NCBI GenBank assembly: GCA_964020975.1
Contig: OZ026623.1
Location: forward strand, 86,033,341 to 86,097,340
Source: Hermodice carunculata
Lineage: Eukaryota > Annelida > Polychaeta > Eunicida > Amphinomidae
Direction: 5' to 3'
DNA: 64,000 nucleotides
How positions within the stretch are numbered: the stretch's first letter is position 1; each line of letters opens with the position of its first letter. Under the pieces are notes generated by a model, which saw only the letters and a program-made list of their open reading frames with translations, searched no databases and had not been told where the DNA came from. Below are positions 63,101 to 64,000 of this stretch, piece after piece. A program made the position numbers and the translations under genes.

Positions 63101-63826
63101 AGAGAAAAAATAATTGTTACAAAAAAAATTGCCACTAAACAAGAAGAGAATAAAAAGTAAATTAAATTTAAAATTTTTAAACTATGACTTCTATATTGCA
63201 CTGGATAATTGTCTGTATTCGGGGCTAGGTCAAGTTTGAAGATGGGTCAATGAGGGCAGGGGGACATCTATGTTTTGTAAACATATCTTGCATACTTGGG
63301 CCTAGGTCAAGTGAAAATGAGTCACCTTGCCCTAATTTCCAAGGTCATAAAGCCACTTTGCTGAATATGGTTTCTAAATGATAACTAATTTTTCACGTAT
63401 AACTTTTATATTGTCCAGGTTTTTAGTCGTTTTTTTAAGGGCTAAGTTAAAGTTTAAAGATATGTGACATTGATGTATGATAAAGCTTCACAAATATTGT
63501 AAGGTCATGAGTGCCCCATCTACCACTATCAATAGGGTAGTGAGGGCAAGGGTAATGAGGGTGGGGGGCATCTATGTTTTACAAACATATCTTGTTTGTT
63601 GTTTTAGAGACCTCGACATTAATCTGTACATTTTATATACATTTTTTCATTACAGCTGTCCATATGGTGTCTTAAAGGGCACATTCAGCCTGGAGGACTT
63701 GGAACTGGTTCCCGGGCAAAGTACCATTTCTGCATCAGGCTGGGAAGATATGCCGAGGATATCAGTTGAGGCAGCTGCCAAGCAAAACAGCATGAAAATT
63801 CATTCTGGAGAACCAAGTCTGGACAA
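37947..63826 (+). CDS. Integrase-derived spliced gene (KRBA2-like) with amplified exon array; 3' end outside window
   Basis: Whole-gene entry. Exons: 37947-38159, 40696-40800, 41802-41909, 42207-42350, 43797-44181, 45992-46092, 46857-46988, thirteen 57-bp exons between 47497 and 61116, 62454-62716 and 63656-63826. All have GT-AG borders and matching phases, giving about 787 codons before the window ends. Domain order: an N-terminal region, an H2C2 zinc-binding region, an rve-type D,D-35-E integrase core, a basic linker, a 19-residue repeat block, and a C-terminal domain like that of KRBA2/SCAND3-type proteins. Such integrases insert DNA in retroelements and Ginger DNA transposons; several have become host genes. 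The coding parts look whole; no LTR, gag or reverse transcriptase lies around it. The promoter motif and many introns favour a resident host gene. Its current role is unknown. Confidence 0.75.
40696..40800 (+). CDS. Integrase-derived gene, exon 2
   Basis: 105 bp, phase 0-0, residues 72-106 (IVNEKKYKVGVVNGVEFLEA ...). Acceptor AATGTAG, donor CAG|GTAAGA. Intron 1 (38160-40695) holds no other recognised gene. It contains a 16-bp palindrome ATGAATTTAAATTCAT at about 38376 and a short duplicated GGGGTAGCCAGGAAATTGG near 38880-38935. Confidence 0.7.
41431..41647 (+). mobile_element. hAT-like MITE, copy 2
   Basis: CAGGGCTAG / CTAGCCCTG ends, extended inverted repeats of about 24 bp (GTTGTGTATTCCCATTA), 217 bp, no coding. 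It lies in intron 2, in inverse orientation to the copy at 26308-26524. Confidence 0.65.
41802..41909 (+). CDS. Integrase-derived gene, exon 3 (zinc-region histidines)
   Basis: 108 bp, phase 0-0, residues 107-142. Encodes EDFFETIHHAHEETVHGG, which supplies the His pair of the integrase H2C2 zinc-binding region. Acceptor TCATCTAG, donor AAG|GTACTG. Confidence 0.75.
42207..42350 (+). CDS. Integrase-derived gene, exon 4 (zinc-region cysteines)
   Basis: 144 bp, phase 0-0, residues 143-190. Encodes GGIPRDAVAEFIKRCTVCQQ; CTVC is the Cys-x(2)-Cys pair of the H2C2 motif. The end, GFMKQCQ, runs into the core's first strand in exon 5. Donor CAG|GTTTGT. Confidence 0.8.
43200..43754. mobile_element. pogo-like repeat remnant interrupted by another element
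   Basis: The right end GACAGGGACTACTG-TA at 43740-43754 and GGTCGTTCAAGACAGGG-type words match the pogo-like family at 23468-23651. GGTCGGTCATTGATCG at 43206 may be the left part. It is split by the 43294-43693 element. Confidence 0.45.
43294..43693. mobile_element. hAT-like inverted-repeat element inside the remnant
   Basis: CAGGGCTTGATTTT / AAAATCAAGCCCTG ends, flanked by a direct ATGGT on each side (43289-43293, 43694-43698). Internal GGACCACC / GGTGGTCCG words also form dyads. The CAGGGCTTGA-type end is common in hAT elements, although their usual target repeat is 8 bp. Confidence 0.7.
43797..44181 (+). CDS. Integrase-derived gene, exon 5 (catalytic core)
   Basis: 385 bp, phase 0 to 1, residues 191-319. 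It is the rve core: first Asp in IDLVDM (codon 43800), then DHFSKF; second Asp in LQSDNGSEF (43977); Glu in GLVERGNRTLKEKL (44085). Exactly 35 residues separate the second Asp from the Glu, the D,D-35-E spacing of retroviral-type integrases. HPRSQGLVERGN is the usual pre-Glu motif. The core shows no damage. Confidence 0.9.
44182..45991 (+). other. Intron 5 of the integrase-derived gene
   Basis: Contains (TG)n at 45106-45158 and three imperfect tandem copies of a roughly 130-155 bp repeat at about 45320-45660 (ATCTCCAAAAGTATTTGACC, CTACAGTCATGAAACTG). A TATGCCCCCCAACAG start near 44231 belongs to a common-looking repeat. No exon is expected, since exons 5 and 6 join at contiguous integrase sequence. 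Confidence 0.6.
45992..46092 (+). CDS. Integrase-derived gene, exon 6
   Basis: 101 bp, phase 1 to 0. Encodes MMNTTNASAIGMTPYECVYG, the end of the integrase core with the conserved TPYE-x-V-(F/Y)-G motif. Donor GAG|GTAAGC. Confidence 0.8.
46530..46800 (-). mobile_element. Reverse copy of the AGCTCAGCTGAC family
   Basis: On the - strand it carries AGAAGGCTGTGTGAACAGCC near its start and, further in, ACTTTGCAGAGACCCAAC and ATCATGTTTGAAGTG, matching modules of the 17.4-21.9 kb family. Much diverged. Confidence 0.45.
46857..46988 (+). CDS. Integrase-derived gene, exon 7 (basic linker)
   Basis: 132 bp, phase 0-0, residues 353-396. A polar linker ending PIPAPRKRKTVPSSSCE; PRKRK could act as a nuclear localisation signal. 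Donor GAG|GTAAAG. It joins in frame to the first 57-bp exon. Confidence 0.7.
47497..47553 (+). CDS. 57-bp module exon, copy 1 (diverged founder-like)
   Basis: Encodes VETHSLPSLPQEDPRRGSE. Acceptor TATCTTTCAG, donor GAG|GTAAAC, phase 0-0. It differs from all later copies at five or so positions, four of them amino-acid changing, and is the likely ancestor-side edge of the array. Confidence 0.8.
48478..48534 (+). CDS. 57-bp module exon, copy 2
   Basis: Encodes MEAQSLPSLPNEDPRRGSE (Ser codon TCG). Acceptor TTGTTCAG, donor GAG|GTAAAC. Followed by a long intron unit. Confidence 0.8.
49815..49871 (+). CDS. 57-bp module exon, copy 3
   Basis: Same 19 residues, Ser codon TCG, same splice sites; followed by a short intron unit. 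Confidence 0.8.
50798..50854 (+). CDS. 57-bp module exon, copy 4
   Basis: Same 19 residues, Ser codon TCG; followed by a long intron unit. Confidence 0.8.
52135..52191 (+). CDS. 57-bp module exon, copy 5
   Basis: Same 19 residues, Ser codon TCC; followed by a short intron unit. Confidence 0.8.
53120..53176 (+). CDS. 57-bp module exon, copy 6
   Basis: Same 19 residues, Ser codon TCG; long intron unit, but carrying the ATGGCCGGAG marker otherwise seen in short units. Confidence 0.8.
54461..54517 (+). CDS. 57-bp module exon, copy 7
   Basis: Same 19 residues, Ser codon TCC; short intron unit. Confidence 0.8.
55444..55500 (+). CDS. 57-bp module exon, copy 8
   Basis: Same 19 residues, Ser codon TCG; long intron unit. 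Confidence 0.8.
56781..56837 (+). CDS. 57-bp module exon, copy 9
   Basis: Same 19 residues, Ser codon TCC; short intron unit. Confidence 0.8.
57766..57822 (+). CDS. 57-bp module exon, copy 10
   Basis: Same 19 residues, Ser codon TCG; long intron unit. Confidence 0.8.
59103..59159 (+). CDS. 57-bp module exon, copy 11
   Basis: Same 19 residues, Ser codon TCC; short intron unit. Confidence 0.8.
60081..60137 (+). CDS. 57-bp module exon, copy 12
   Basis: Same 19 residues, Ser codon TCG. The intron just upstream lacks 5 bp found in the other copies (GGCTATACTGAA instead of GGCTATGTGCAACTGAA); the acceptor itself is unchanged. Confidence 0.8.
61060..61116 (+). CDS. 57-bp module exon, copy 13 (last)
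   Basis: Same 19 residues, Ser codon TCT (unique). Followed by intron repeats that become truncated and scrambled from about 61905 to 62310. Confidence 0.8.
62454..62716 (+). CDS. Integrase-derived gene, C-terminal domain exon
   Basis: 263 bp, phase 0 to 2; acceptor TTTCCAG, donor CG|GTAAGT. It begins TLYHAYSHDGLG, has a basic stretch (RGTRKRARGKY, KPNKRRKT), then VGDSVTVRINKKMRRALDPR and LHGVVVKVNGQ. The VGD-x-V-x-V-x-I...DPR-x-LxGVV pattern fits the C-terminal domain of KRBA2/SCAND3-type proteins. Confidence 0.75.
62729..62907. mobile_element. pogo-like MITE relative in intron
   Basis: Starts TA-CAGTGGTCCTTGTCTTGAG and ends near GGGGTCTCAAGACACAGACC, with GGTCTCTCA words inside; resembles the family at 23468-23651 in layout. 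Boundaries approximate. Confidence 0.45.
63185..63600. repeat. AAGGTCA-type repeats in the last intron
   Basis: Imperfect copies of the 16.5-17.0 kb repeat: TATTGCACTGGATAATTGTC, CTAGGTCAAGT(T)TGAA and GTCACCTTGCCC...TTCCAAGGTCATAAAGCCAC. GTGAGGGCA(A)GGG...GGCATCTATGTTTT occurs twice (63248, 63540). Confidence 0.55.
63656..63826 (+). CDS. Integrase-derived gene, last exon in window
   Basis: 171 bp, entering in phase 2 and leaving in phase 2 at GACAA|GTGAGT, so the gene continues beyond the window. Encodes CPYGVLKGTFSLEDLELVPG, matching the (Y-x-V)...GVLKG-(K/T)-(Y/F)-S...L end of the same C-terminal domain, then an unstructured tail. Confidence 0.75.
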
Positions 63827-64000
63827 GTGAGTTCTATACTTGTCACATACACATCAGGTCTTTTACCTCTACAAAATAGCTATAAGGCATGATTCATCAT
63901 GAATGCCACGAGAGGGATTTGTATAAGGCAGAGCCCTTTTTCCCAGTTGTAGTATTTTTCTTTGTATATTTTGATTGTAATTGGGATGAATAGAATATGT

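Noticed and set aside
37000-63900. Complete LTR retroelement around the integrase
   Set aside because: No LTRs, gag, protease or reverse transcriptase are seen, and the integrase is split by many introns.

Overview
The window reads as nuclear DNA of an intron-rich invertebrate. The best guess is a lancelet (amphioxus, Branchiostoma-like); another marine invertebrate is possible. The reasons are spliced genes with long introns, a CRTAC1-like FG-GAP/ASPIC gene, a KRBA2-like integrase-derived host gene, and many small inverted-repeat transposons and microsatellites. There is no sign of bacterial organisation, CRISPR, tRNA or rRNA.

Layout. 1-3 kb: a THAP-like zinc-finger fragment, then three phase-compatible exons of a Ras-associating (RA) type domain on the + strand, one ending in a GC donor. 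3-29 kb: no convincing genes. This stretch holds TTAA-flanked piggyBac-type MITEs, tandem repeats rich in AAGGTCA, a 17.4-21.9 kb zone of nested copies of one inverted-repeat family, foldback elements, pogo-like, mariner-like and hAT-like MITEs, and two long (TA)n tracts. 29.1-31.3 kb: an intronless CRTAC1-like gene on the - strand. 33-34 kb: a degraded protein-coding relic. 34.4-37.7 kb: three diverged copies of a period of about 330 bp.

37.9-63.8 kb (running off the right end): a + strand spliced gene encoding an integrase-type protein (N-terminal domain, H2C2 zinc-binding region, a complete D,D-35-E core, a basic linker, and a C-terminal domain like that of KRBA2/SCAND3-type proteins). Catalytic residues and splice phases look whole, and no LTR, gag or reverse transcriptase is seen, so it is treated as a host (domesticated) gene or Ginger-type relative.

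The standout is inside this gene. From about 47.0 to 62.3 kb lies a hierarchical tandem array in which a 57-bp, phase 0-0 exon, with its acceptor, donor and about 0.92 or 1.28 kb of intron, is present 13 times. Twelve copies encode the identical 19-residue module MEAQSLPSLPNEDPRRGSE and differ only at one synonymous Ser codon; the first is a diverged founder-like copy. Units alternate short and long (about 983 and 1337 bp), giving a higher-order period of about 2.32 kb, and the introns are themselves built of subrepeats of about 170-190 bp. If all are spliced in, they put a 247-residue repeat domain between the integrase core and the C-terminal domain. Inclusion or skipping of any copy would keep the frame.

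Both well-supported genes carry a TCTCGCGA motif just upstream of the start codon, suggesting a shared type of promoter.
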